Assembly (NCBI RefSeq): GCF_043290135.1
Contig: NC_134705.1
Span: 95,807,239-95,871,238 of the forward strand
Source of the DNA: Rhipicephalus microplus
Lineage: Eukaryota > Arthropoda > Arachnida > Ixodida > Ixodidae
Direction: 5' to 3'
Length of the DNA: 64,000 bases
A model generated the notes under the pieces. The model did not search any database, was not told the DNA's origin, and was given only the letters and a program-made list of their open reading frames with translations. The position numbers and the translations under genes were made by a program. Of this stretch, positions 53,514-64,000 are shown in pieces (positions within the stretch are counted from its first letter, which is position 1; each line of letters begins with the position of its first letter).

Positions 53514-55790
53514 GTGAGCTGGTGTCTCAACGTTCAATTGAGTGCTCCCCTTACCGGAAATAATTTGCCCGTCCTCGCATTTACCTGCGCGTTCTCGCGC
53601 CACGCGTATAAACGTACGTACCCGCTCCCTACAATAAAGACACCCCGTAATATTCCTGCTCGACGTGTCGGTGAAAACATTTTTTTTTTTTTTTGAGTGA
53701 TCTTTCCACGAAGTATAATGGAACAAAAAAAGTTCCAAAGAGTGCCTGCGTAGAAAAAAAAAAGAAAGGCAATATTGTTTGAAATAAATACGTGTGTCTT
53801 GTTTCACATGAATGGTACCTCAATGAATCATCGAATTCTGTGCGTGTTAACTAGCGCTTGAACAATAAGGAACACGAAATTGCTGTTTAGCCTCTACGAG
53901 TATATGCTGTACCACATATCCTTACAGTAAGGTCACTGCGATATCCCCATGAAACATTTGTGAACTGTTTTGTTCAAACAGCCCAGCCTGTTAAGTTCCG
54001 CAAGAATTTTAAGACCTTAAATTATTTTGGGCATTTCGCGAGCTCTGTTGGGATAACGATCAGCCGAAGCTGCCTTTTTATAAGCCTATTATTTTTCAGC
54101 AGACCGTTAGCTGTTAAAAACTGTCATTCTCTGCAATTAACTGAGCTATGTAAGATAACCGCGCCCCCTTTTTTTTATTTACGTTTCTGAAAACGTTTCG
54201 CAAGCTGGGACTATGTGTCACCGTTTGGACTTAGCAAATATGTAGGCTAGACATCCGTTTTCTTTTGCCGATTCATCACATTATTTTTTATTCAGGGAGA
54301 TATTTTCACATGACTGCCGCCCGCATCCTCACTAAACGCAGCTGCAACAGCTATGCGACTACATCGGCGGCTCGCTCTCTCGCTAAAGCCATACCACCAC
54401 GTACGTTTGGTGGACAGAAGCTATATTTAGGCCACTCTAGCGGCTAGGCTGGAGTTCAGGAGTTCCGTTCGTGCCCGGAATCGCTGAGAATGGAGCGGCG
54501 GAAAGTCGAGAGACGCTTTTAAACAAGCTCCCTTTTTTAATATTGTTTCGCACAGCACGACTTGGGGTACGTTCCTTTCAGTCTAAGAGGAATGCGTCAC
54601 GTGTTGTTGACCGACTCTCACACCACGTTCGAGCGTCACTCCCGGATTCGAGACGTAGGAGAGCTACACTCAGGCAGTGCAAGAAAATAATAAAAATAGA
54701 TGAATAATACCAAGAAAAGTGAGACGAACTGTGACAAAGCCGTCGCGTGCACCGAACTTGGGCATTTGTTGCTCGCGCAAACTATGCTAGTTCTGTGCAG
54801 CATTGTCAAGGGCAAACGCTGCACAGAACTTTGATGTTATATCTTTCAACAAAAGGGGAAAAAGAGAAAAAAAAAACGACGAAGTATCGAACACATCGTT
54901 CCTGATTAAGGTAGTTGGACGACTCGAAGTTTTAATGTTCTGAACTAGCTCCAGCACGGAACATGCCGGAAAATGGGAGGAAATTGCAAAGTTTCCCTCC
55001 CATACAACTGAAATTTCCTGTTTTCTAACAAAATTTCCATCACTTACGTAAACTATTTAAAAGTATTCATGATTACTTGCGTCACCGGTACTTGTGTTGT
55101 TTAAGCAATATTTGTACAGGCAAATGTTTGTTTAGCATAATTTTAGCGCTGCATTATTTGAATAAATTAAAGCGAAGTAATCATTAATATATAGCAGTAC
55201 TGAATTGGTTTTTTGTTGAGTGCCAGCTCGCACGAACCTTGTTCAGAAGTTTGAGCGTGTACACACTCGCCCCTGCACAGTCACCTTACCAGGGTATTTG
55301 GAGATTAACGCGAATTTCGCCCTCACGGGGTGGCCGCACAACAAAACCTTCAACATATAGGGAATTAGTGAGTCATGCAATACTTGCCGATTGAGCTAAG
55401 TCCACGCGGCTCTCAACTTGATTGATGGCTGATCAGAGAGTCGACAATTAAAGCGGCTGAGGCACTTTTCGCCGATACGTACGATATTACCATACTTTCC
55501 GTGCGGTAAATCAGCAGTGCTACCTAAAAATTCTAATATTGAGGCGACGAGTAAGCGTTAAATGTAATTGTTAAGTGACCTCTTGAAATATCTGGGTAGC
55601 ATTGTGCGTTTCAAAGCGCAACGCTTGAAACGCACTAAACCATTACCACCTATCCACACAATACAATGGTATCATGAAAGTGCCTCTTAATATTCAGAAA
55701 ACCAATGATCGCTGTGAATTTTGTAGACAGCAAAAATGAAAAAAAAAGAAATAATAGGAATCATTTAGGTGTACAATGTTGCAATTAAAA
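53514..55790. other. Presumed intron of the divergent gene
   Basis: AT-rich sequence with no conserved frame. It contains several long poly-A and poly-T runs (53680-53695, 53752-53766, 54868-54880) and nothing else I can name. Confidence 0.35.
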
Positions 55791-55806
55791 TGCAGAGATT
55801 CATTTT

Positions 55807-56044
55807 ACACCGCTGTGGTGGTCAAGTAGCTAAAGTACTCGGCTGCTGACCCGCAGGTCGCGGGATCGAACCCTGGCTGTGGCGGCTGCTTTTCCGATGA
55901 AGGCGGAAATGCTGTAGGCCCGTGTGCTCAGATTTGGGCGCACGTTAAAGAAGCCCAGGTAGTCAAAATTTCCGGAGCCCTACACTACGGCGTCTCTCTT
56001 AATCATATCGTGGTTTTCAGACGTTAAACCCCACATATCAATCA
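55807..56044 (+). repeat. tRNA-derived SINE with 11-bp target duplication
   Basis: The head has GTCAAGTAGCTAAAG (box A) and GGTCGCGGGATCGAACCC (box B). The family body with CAGATTTGGGC, GCACGTTAAAG, GGAGCCCTACACTACGG and ACGTTAAACCCCACAT follows. AGATTCATTTT flanks it at 55796-55806 and 56045-56055. Confidence 0.88.
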
Positions 56045-56215
56045 AGATTCATTTTGAAAATGAAATGAGTGAGATGTTGTTAAAGTTCCATTGAAATAGC
56101 AAAGTATTTTTTACAGCAACAGCTCTTATGAGATCGCAACTCGGGTCTCACGTAGCGCCGTAGTTGTCCGCCGGCGGTGTCCGTAGCCACATCACGGAAA
56201 ATTAGAAAAAAAAAA

Positions 56216-56575
56216 CTGTAGTATCGATGACACAGTGGAGTTCAAACCCGGGCCCGCTGGACCCCAGCCCAGTGTACTACCACTGAACCACTCCAGTTTT
56301 CCTCTTTATTTGCGCTTGGGAATTGTTGGCAAACTTGCTTTAGGAAGGCTTGATGTCGGAAAAGAAATCGCGTTAATACGACTTATAAATCGTTTATAAA
56401 AAACTCGGTAAATAAAAAAAAACATCAATGACACATCGAGGTTCCAACCTGGATCCACTGCCTGCCAGCCCAGTATTCTAACTCTGAGCCATGCCAGTGC
56501 TTGGGACATATTCGCAGAGTTGCCTCAGGCAGGCTTGATGTCAGGAAAGGAATAGCGTTAATATGACTAACAAAG
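56216..56575 (-). repeat. Two tandem copies of a tRNA-like SINE unit
   Basis: On the minus strand two related units about 200 bp apart each begin with a tRNA-like head. These are ACTGGAGTGGTTCAGTGG...GGGTTTGAACTCC (56232-56297) and ACTGGCATGGCTCAGAG...GGTTGGAACCTCG (56431-56500). Both units share AGGCTTGATGTC-GGAAA-GAAAT-GCGTTAAT in the flank. Box A and box B-like sequences are visible in both. Confidence 0.65.
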
Positions 56576-56676
56576 CTGTTTTACAACAGCAAAGGAACAA
56601 CGAGTCGTCACATAATGTGAATAGCGTAATGAGTGGGTCATCCAATGCTCTAACCCATCACAAAAGCTTGTTCTTG

Positions 56677-56820
56677 TTCACCTTCATTGATTCTTAATGG
56701 TGCGTTTTGTGAAGTTTTACCAATATTCACCAGCCCATACACCGTCCTCAAACTTCAATTTCCCTTTATAACAAATCTCCTCTGTCTGCTTAGTCCAAGA
56801 AAGGTTTCTAGAGAAATAAC
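56677..56820. repeat. Dispersed direct repeat, copy 1
   Basis: TTCACCTTCATTGATTC...TGGTGCGTTTTGTGA...ATTCACCAGC...ACAAATCTCCT...CTGCTTAGT recurs at 57297-57460 with scattered changes. Family unknown. Confidence 0.7.
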
Positions 56821-57296
56821 CACTTCATACCACTTCAGCCATGATTCTTCATCGTCGTCAGCCACTGCATGAACAATGGGCACCAAATTCCTTGTAAGTG
56901 TTTAGTGGATACCACGCTTCTCAGAATAATGACGAAAAATAGCATAGTGAATGCCGGCCTACTACTCAGAAAATTTTATTATTAATGCCGTAGTGGGTAT
57001 CGAGCAAGTCTGCTTGCAAGTAGTTTCCCAATGAGTGTTTAGAAAGGGCTCTGAAGGGCCGATCTTCTAGCTTTCGCTGTGACTGTCCTGGCCTTCCGCG
57101 CAGTTTTTTGTTCCCACAAGAACACAAATATCACCTTAATGTGAGAATTTTTTCTCGGGTTGGCAACCCTGGTCGCGGCCCCGTTGGACAGCCCATAGTT
57201 GTTCTTCAAGTCCGCTGCTAGTATAGACCCTTCTATTTTGACAACGTCATGTTTTTTCTGTGGCCATAAAGAATACTACAAGATGAGCAAGCAGTC

Positions 57297-57460
57297 TTCA
57301 CCTTCATTGATTCGGAATGGTGCGTTTTGTGACGTTTTACCAGTATTCACCAGCGCATACATCATCCTCAACCTTCAATTTCAACTCATTACAAATCTCC
57401 TACGCCTGCTTAGTTCATAGACGGTACAATCCAAGGTCTAAGAAAGTTTCCTAGAGAGAT
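57297..57460. repeat. Dispersed direct repeat, copy 2
   Basis: Second copy of the 56677-56820 sequence, with an additional CATAGACGGTACAATCCAAG insertion before the AAGTTTCCTAGAGA end. Confidence 0.7.
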
Positions 57461-58059
57461 AAATTGTTGCGTACTTGAATTTGAATATACCAGAAAAGGA
57501 AATATAGCGAAATCTTTTTCTTAATCCTGTTGATACAAACTGGGCTCAGTTTCACTTATGTTTTGCCTTTATTACGTACCTTTGAACATTTCATAACGCG
57601 GATCACTGGGCTGGCTGGAAAAAGCATTCTGGTAATTACATTACAGATTACGTAATCGCGAAGGTTTCATAAAACGCATTCTCCGTCAGGGATTACATGC
57701 AGGACTCGAACATTTTTTTCGGGCATTGGTGGCACAAACAATGAAATTGGTGTTATATAAGTATTGATTGGTTCTTCGTGAATAGCTGGTTGACATAAAT
57801 TAGTAGGAAGAAGTTCAAATAAAACGACAAGGAACACAAAGCAAGGAGTCGAGTCCTCGTCTTCGTTCACACGTTATTTGTCATATTTTTTTCCCACCAA
57901 TTTATCTGAACAAGTTAAGACAATGTTGTCCTAAAAATTCACATATGCAGCAAAAACAATAATAATGAATAAAAATGTTATGACCACATATAATCAAGCA
58001 TGTTTCCTACCTATTAAAGTATATAATGGTCAACAAATGTACGAGACATTTCGCTGTGG

Positions 58060-58274
58060 GGGAGCTGTTGTCATGGTATTTGGCTACTAAACAGAAGGTC
58101 GCGGGTTCGTTAACGGCTGCGGTCGTCGCATTTCGATAGAAATGCTGTCGGCCCGTGTAATGTGCGATGTCAGTTCTCGTTAAAGAACATCACATGGCCG
58201 AAATTTTCGGAACTACTCAACCGTGTCCATCATGAGTTTATCGTTGTTTGAGGCGCAAAACCTAATGTTGTTGC

Positions 58275-58330
<56 letters not shown>
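58060..58330 (+). repeat. Old SINE copy followed by an (ATT)n tract
   Basis: GGTCGCGGGTTCG, GCATTTCGATAGAAATGCTG, GGCCCGTGT and GTTAAAGAACATC place it in the same SINE family, strongly diverged. An (ATT)n microsatellite (about 58275-58330) follows its 3' end. Confidence 0.65.
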
Positions 58331-58331
<1 letters not shown>

Positions 58332-58918
58332 ATGTGTCAGACACTTCTACTCACTGCCAGTTTCCATGATATCAACTTTTGCGCACGAAATAATATCACG
58401 AAGCGCATTGCTCACTTCTTTTAGCGGCCTAAGAGAAATTCGAAACGTTGACTGTACTTTCTCTACTAAGTTCTTTAATTAGTTATTTAGTTATTTGTCT
58501 GGATAATTCCTCTTAATATACAAGCTAAGCGTAAGAGCTATTCTACGAGTATTCTGTGATACGTGCCTACTTAAGCGGTTAAAAAGTTAGGTACACTTGA
58601 AAAACATCAGCTGTTCCACATCTCTCCAACATGCAAAAAGGAAATAAATAGATAAATAAGAAGTAATAATTGTTGCGATGACAAGACCAAATAAATGTTT
58701 GGGATTATTCTGGGTGCTGTACAGCGATACATCTGTTGTAGCGCTACCTAATATATCTCATTAGGGTGGCTAATTGCGCCATAGTTGCTCGTACATCATC
58801 TCACTGCACGCCGCGTAAAGGTTTCATATACACGAATAAAGATACGTTTGCTGTAGTTTTCTCTTCCACGTTAAACTTTTACGCCATACGACAACAATAA
58901 CTTAAAAGATTCCCAATG

Positions 58919-59165
58919 ACCCCGCTGTGTTGGTCTAGTGGCTAAGGTATACTCGACTGCTGACCCGCAGTTTGCGGGATCGAATTCCAGCTGCGGCGGC
59001 TGCATTTTCGATGGATGCGAAAATTCCTGTAGGCCTGTGTGCTCAGATTTGGGTGCACGTTAAGGCCGCCCAGGTGGTCGAAATTTCCGGAGCCCTCCAC
59101 TACGGCGTCTCTTATAATTCTATGGTGGTTTTGAGACGTTAAACTCTACATATCAATCAAATCAA
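58919..59165 (+). repeat. tRNA-derived SINE copy
   Basis: TGGTCTAGTGGCTAAGG (box A) and GCGGGATCGAATTCC (box B) are followed by the complete family body and a CATATCAATCAAATCAAT end. Target duplications are not clear. Confidence 0.85.
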
Positions 59166-59366
59166 TTGAATATTCCTGTTGAGCGTTCTTGACGTGGTAC
59201 AATGTTTTTTTGTGTCGAATGCTCTATCATTGTTTGTGCACGGATGACTCCGTGTGCAATAGGTTAGAAACCTACACTATAAGTGACATGCCACACCTGT
59301 GTATGTGCCGGTGTAAAAAGCAGCTGTATGCTTCAGACAACTCGAGCATCGATCTCTCTATAAAGA

Positions 59367-59423
59367 AACAAAAGAAAGAAAAGAAAGAAAGAAAGAAAGA
59401 AAGAACGAAAGAAAGAAAGAAAA

Positions 59424-59510
<87 letters not shown>
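59367..59510. repeat. (GAAA)n microsatellite
   Basis: About 145 bp of GAAA/AAAG repeats with a few interruptions near 59405 and 59423. The open frames through it (all Lys/Glu/Arg or Phe/Leu/Ser) are artefacts. Confidence 0.95.
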
Positions 59511-59511
<1 letters not shown>

Positions 59512-59519
59512 GCACGTCG

Positions 59520-60400
59520 CCGATTGAAACAGCTACACATATGACTGCACAGGAAGGGTTCAGATTCCAGTGCATAAATAACAATGTACCTCCAGCTCAT
59601 TGTGTTCAGCGTACTGCACGTGTCGAAGTTACGCGCCGCCACTTTGACAAGGTCACTGCGCCCGGGAACCTTGATATAGATCGTTCATCGCTTCCCTTTG
59701 ATCAATGTCACTGCATATGCACGTTACTTGAACGCATATGCCCAGAAGATCGCAATAAACAAAAACAAAAAAAAAACTTTCGAATCAGAATTTTGTAACG
59801 TGAAAATCACCGTACGATGACATATCGCACCTTGTCGTAGTTTGCGATAGTGCAACTACCCGTCTGCGAGGCCCCAGAAAAGCATTACAGGATGAAGTCC
59901 ACAGCCACCCTTATCCTATAGACCTTTTTCATGATTGTAAAGGTTTACTGCTTTGCGGTTTGCCCTGTTAATGGTGGCTGGTCACTGGTTCGAAACGGCG
60001 TGCTTAAGCGCAGTTTGCTTGTACTGTGACGTGGGAAGTGTAGACCCAGCTTTCCTGGTATAAAACATAGGCGCCTAATCGACAAGCCCCAGAACATGCA
60101 ACTCTGACCTTGTCTCCATTTGAAGCGTGACAGTTTGTAAATAGTTTGTAAATGGAAGGGAACATGAAAGCCGCAGTTCCACGCTTGTAGTTTCACGCCG
60201 AAATATGTACATGTGGACATCAGCGAGATGTCAGAAATTTGGAAGTATTTTTTCACATTTTGGTCATGTGCAAATAAAATTTCCTGCAACTTCGCACGGA
60301 AGTTCTCTGGAACACCCTGAGGACAATGTATACGCCGTTTTCACCAATCAAGAACTGTGTATAGGCCTTATTACACACCTTCAAGATTATAGGCGTGTGT
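59520..60400. other. Non-coding stretch, nothing recognised
   Basis: No conserved frame or definable repeat. Confidence 0.4.
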
Positions 60401-60417
60401 ACGGGGAGGGGTGCAGC

Positions 60418-60545
60418 CACCCCCCCCCCCCTTAGTCACCAAGAGTTGGGGGGGGGGGCGCGAAGTCAGCTCTCAACACTGACATAACAAGGGGGTGGGG
60501 TGACGCGACTTAGGGGGAGGGAGGAGGGGGGTGCAAAGTCAGGCA
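60418..60545. repeat. G-rich and C-rich tract with potential to fold
   Basis: A run of 13 C (60419-60431) is followed 18 bases later by a run of 11-12 G. GGGGGTGGGG and GGGGGAGGGAGGAGGGGGG come after. The first pair can form a hairpin, and the later G runs could form quadruplexes. Confidence 0.7.
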
Positions 60546-62490
60546 CATTGACATAATAGAGAGCGCGCACTCCGACGAACCTTCGGCACCGCCACCCTAA
60601 AAGGGAACTATGCCGCACGCCTATGTGGTCAAGATTATGACGTCACAGCGGGAAGGTGCGAAAACTTCAACGGGGTGTCGCCACTGATATTTAACTTATG
60701 CGCGTTTTTGTTTTTTTCGTACACCAGGCGCCTTCTAGAGGGACAACCTGTTATTCTTTTGTTATTCGGTAATTCCTATATATAGGAAAATCGTCTTTCT
60801 CTTTAGTGCGTGTGTAAACCCCATAGACCAGGAATCTACGGGGCCCGCGGGGCTTTGGCTGGCGGCCCGTGGCTTTGCAAGGAATAAAATGTTTTCGGCA
60901 TTGCTATAGTGTACTCGCATTGTTCACTTGTTCATTGCGACTGATAACAATTGGTTTGGACCAACTGCAGTGAAGGTAATGGTCTCGAGCATTTGTTTCT
61001 TTCGTGGGGCGCCACATGCGGTCAGCACGTTTTGTAACATGACCGCGGAACAAAACCTGCATGTTTCACAATCGACGTTCAGATCTCGATCATTATGGGA
61101 ATGAGTATATTGATATGTTCCTCGTATCTTGGTTCCAAGTCCTCTTCAGAAATGGTCCTTATATAAGTGTTACGGTAAATGCGTTCTTTTAGATAGCACT
61201 GTGAGGTGCCATTGTGTCCCCCTTTGCTTCTTCTTCATCCTCCTTCACTGTTCTGACCAGTACCCCCCTCCCGAAATCAAGGAAGTGCCCCCCCCCCCCC
61301 CCGAAAAAATATTTCTGCCACCGTCCCTAGTCCTGACCCATGCGGAACCAAAGTTTGATAAAAGAACAGGTCACCGACCATTTTCTTATCAAGACGGTAT
61401 TCCGTCTGGTGAGGAAATCGGAAGAAACCGAACTTCTTACTGGACTTAGCTAGTTAAGGTGAGTCCGAAACCTTTTTTTTTTCCACTCCCCAAAGTGTAG
61501 GGTAACGAATCAAACATTACACAGTTCAGTTTACCTCCTCACCTTTCTCTCATTTTATTATCTCTCTCTCTCTCTTTCTCCTGCCATAAAATACCATGCA
61601 AGCGCGTACTACTGCGCGATTTTCTGCGCTCGCCATCCGAAACGGAACCGCTCGATCCAGGCTATCCGAATTCGGTGCCGCATGCGAGACGGCCTTTCTG
61701 AAGGTCGGGCCTGTTTATCGAACCAGCCGCGGCGCATGGGCTTTTTTACCTATACGTACGCAATGCCTCCCGCCGGGAAAGCGCCGCCCACGCATCTTTC
61801 TCCCTTTCCCCTCTCTTCCAGCGTTGCCAGAAAGCTATTTCGGCTCCCCGAGTTGCGTGCACGAGTGAAGCAATGAAAAAAAAAGAAAGGGGAGCTTCTT
61901 TCGCTGAAATTCACAGTGGATTCAACAGAGGGAGTGTCTTGAATGTGTAGCGGCAGGGAAACCAAAGAAAGAAGTTCGATAAAAAGGGTTGATAGATGAA
62001 TGAGAAACGTGTTGACTGATTTGGTACGTTACAAAGTTGAATAATGAAGAACATTTAATAAAAGTCACATGGCTCCTTATGCATTCGCCTAAGATGCCTC
62101 CCGGGCGAAAGCAATCTTCTACTTCTTCTCTTCTCTGTTTGTTTCCTTGCACTCATGGCTTACACCCACTCAGTGGAATTGGCCAAAAAAGCCTAATACA
62201 CATTGTGGTGAGCATTAAAACTATGTGTAAGAATGAATTTGTATTATATTATAACTAATGTAAGGAAAACCACAGAAAAAGAGAGAAAAAGGCGGAAAAC
62301 TACAAAAGTCAATTTGAAAGATTTTGAGATTGCATTTGAAAGATTTTGAAAATAGTTTGCAGGAGCGCTTCCTATTGTACAGTACACTGATAGCCACGAA
62401 CCTGGGGAGTCCCAGACACATTCGCGGTGCTTCTCGCTCCAACACAACTAGAGGTTTTGTTTTATAAGCAGGGCCATTCGAGAATAGTAT
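60546..62490. other. Non-coding stretch, nothing recognised
   Basis: There is a C run at 61290-61303 and a (CT)n tract near 61561-61578. The frame at 61596-61868 is open but unlike known proteins. Confidence 0.35.
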
Positions 62491-62499
62491 GCATCCGAA

Positions 62500-63640
62500 T
62501 TACATGATTTGGCGCATGTTCATCTTGTACAACATTATTAAGGTGTGCCTCCATGACCAGCATTTACGGTTACACAGCTTGTGCAGCAAACCTGAGGCCC
62601 GTTGTGCCTTGGCAGTTATATACTCTATGTGTGGGCTCCAGTTAAGCTTTTTATTATAAATGATTCCCAGATATTTTATAGAGTCTACTTGCTGAATGGG
62701 TTCCTGTTTATATAGAATTGCAGTGGAAATTGAGTCTGCATGCAAGCAAACACCAAGAGCGCGCTTTTGCTGACATGTAGCGACAATGCAATCAACTACA
62801 ACCAAATTTCTAACATATAAATGTATCTTTGCAAGTTAAGTTGAAGTGAGTAAATATCACAGTCAGCAGCGAAGAATGCGATATCATCAGCATAAATCTA
62901 GACAGTAACTTTCTGTTCTGTTGGAATCGTGCTCAATAGGGCAATAAATAATACTGGATATAAGACTGATCGTTGGGGAACTCCGCGTGTTTGTATGAAT
63001 TTAGATGAGGAACATTTATCCTCGACGCAGTAGAATTCTCTTGATAAAAGAAATTCTTTACACCTCCTCAACAAAATATTGTGAAAATTAATCTCTTTAG
63101 CCTATTCAACAAAATGAAGTGCTACACACTGTCATACCATTTGGCTGTGTCAAGAGTTACTAGAGCAGCGTATTGTTTTCTTTTTCAAGCAAGTTGAATG
63201 CAGCTCTCAGAATCCGCATGGGCACACTACATAAAGAAATCACTACGAAAACCATTTGGTTTGAATTTTATGCTAAGTTGTCTGCCATCCAGATACCTAA
63301 CCTGCCGTGCAGGATCCTCTCTATTAGTTTGACCACGTTAGATGTTAGAGAGATGGGCCTCATATTATCGACGGCGAATCCTACTCCTGGCATGTTTAAT
63401 ATAGGAATGACCTTTGCTATCCTCCAATCCTCCGACACCCATGAGTTTTTTAAGGAGTGGTTTATAACATCGGTGACGTCGCTGGGCTATAAATTCAACA
63501 GATTTATAATCATGGGAACTGTGATTCCATCTGGGCGAGGAGCCGCAGAAAGTAAATGGCTAATTATGTCGTATACTTCAGTCTGTGTCACTTCGTCAAA
63601 GTCAGTCATTGTCGTCGACTTCTAATAACGCGTTCGATGC
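62500..63640 (-). pseudogene. Decayed LINE reverse transcriptase (jockey/CR1-like)
   Basis: Read on the minus strand, DNMRPISLTSNVVKLIERIL and a WRIAKVIPI segment appear at about 63300-63450. LVTLDTAKWYDSV appears near 63120, and VDSIKYLGIIYNKKLNW followed by ITAKAQRASG near 62600-62700. Order and motifs fit a non-LTR reverse transcriptase. Stops are scattered throughout, so it is inactive. Confidence 0.72.
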
Positions 63641-64000
63641 TCTAACCACTGAGCTGTATCACGGCATTGTCGTAGACTTGTGCCACTTGTTCGGCACGAC
63701 TGCGGTGAATCTGCTTTTGAGACCTTCACCGATTGTGTTTAGGATGTGGTCATTTCTTGCGCCGACATATTATCATAAGCTGCAGTTACTGCTGACGGCT
63801 AGATTTTCCGAGCTCTCATATATTGGAATAGTGCTTTCATATGTTTAGGCTTCAACAAGTATTCATAATGCAGTCTGTCATATTGTTCTTTAGCTTGAGC
63901 TGAACAAGCGAACAGTAATTCAAGCGAACAGTAGTTCGCTTAAAGCCCCTACCCTCCCCCCCCCCCCCCCTCGGAGAGCTTTCAGCACCTACGCAGTTTT

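Noticed and set aside
53280..53807. 175-codon minus-strand frame
   Set aside because: It overlaps the divergent first exon and a probable promoter, has no recognisable domain, and fits a chance frame in GC-rich DNA.
56306..56509. Minus-strand frame of 67 codons
   Set aside because: It lies across two tRNA-like repeat units and is not protein-like.
59189..59642. Long open frames rich in Lys/Glu/Arg or Phe/Leu/Ser
   Set aside because: They are translations of a (GAAA)n microsatellite, in all frames and on both strands.
1..64000. CRISPR array, operon, phage or viral genome
   Set aside because: No regularly spaced identical repeats, no adjacent same-strand bacterial genes, and the genes present have spliceosomal introns.

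Overview
The window is nuclear DNA from an arthropod, most likely a hard tick (Ixodidae, probably Metastriata). It is AT-rich and intron-rich, with short canonical exons scattered through long non-coding DNA. It holds many transposon remnants, including a tRNA-related SINE family that I associate with ticks from memory. Nothing in it looks bacterial or viral, and there is no operon, CRISPR array or rRNA. Most open frames in the window are chance frames in introns or repeats.

The anchor gene is the RNA polymerase II subunit RPB7 (POLR2G), on the minus strand from 52446 down to about 19028. Seven coding exons can be read with certainty: 52435-52446, 52159-52268, 49124-49283, 47825-47875, 41394-41459, 40700-40771 and 26782-26815. 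All have GT donors, AG acceptors and compatible phases. A probable eighth exon at 19028-19038 completes a 171-residue protein. About 0.5 kb of coding sequence is therefore spread over about 33 kb. A divergent plus-strand first coding exon at 53445-53513 suggests a head-to-head gene pair. To the left, a second minus-strand gene encodes a THAP zinc finger split over two exons (11569-11744 and 10517-10684).

The introns and flanks are packed with mobile DNA. The last RPB7 intron holds a 4.4-kb Ty3/gypsy-type LTR retrotransposon (21799-26183) with 161-bp LTRs and an ATATT target duplication, plus a pogo-like MITE. Intron 6 (13.9 kb) holds four elements or element groups. These are a pogo-like element (28365-30044), a PIF/Harbinger element (30198-31877), a SINE with a 15-bp target duplication, and another pogo-like element with a large internal palindrome (34051-35126). 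The same intron also holds an RTE-type LINE (36293-40545) split by a hAT transposon (36872-39537), whose 746-codon transposase frame is open. Intron 4 holds a fifth TA-flanked element, a split TTAA-type MITE and a perfect 60-bp hairpin. The left flank holds a TTAA-flanked MITE, a hAT MITE nested in a pogo-like MITE, another hAT MITE, and remnants of LINE, gypsy and piggyBac elements. The right flank (53.5-64 kb) holds SINEs, microsatellites, G-rich tracts and a decayed LINE.

I see no clear new biological system. The strongest leads are the open hAT transposase with its 6-bp target duplication, the nested insertion histories that give relative ages, several large foldback structures, and the way RPB7 exons survive inside this repeat load.
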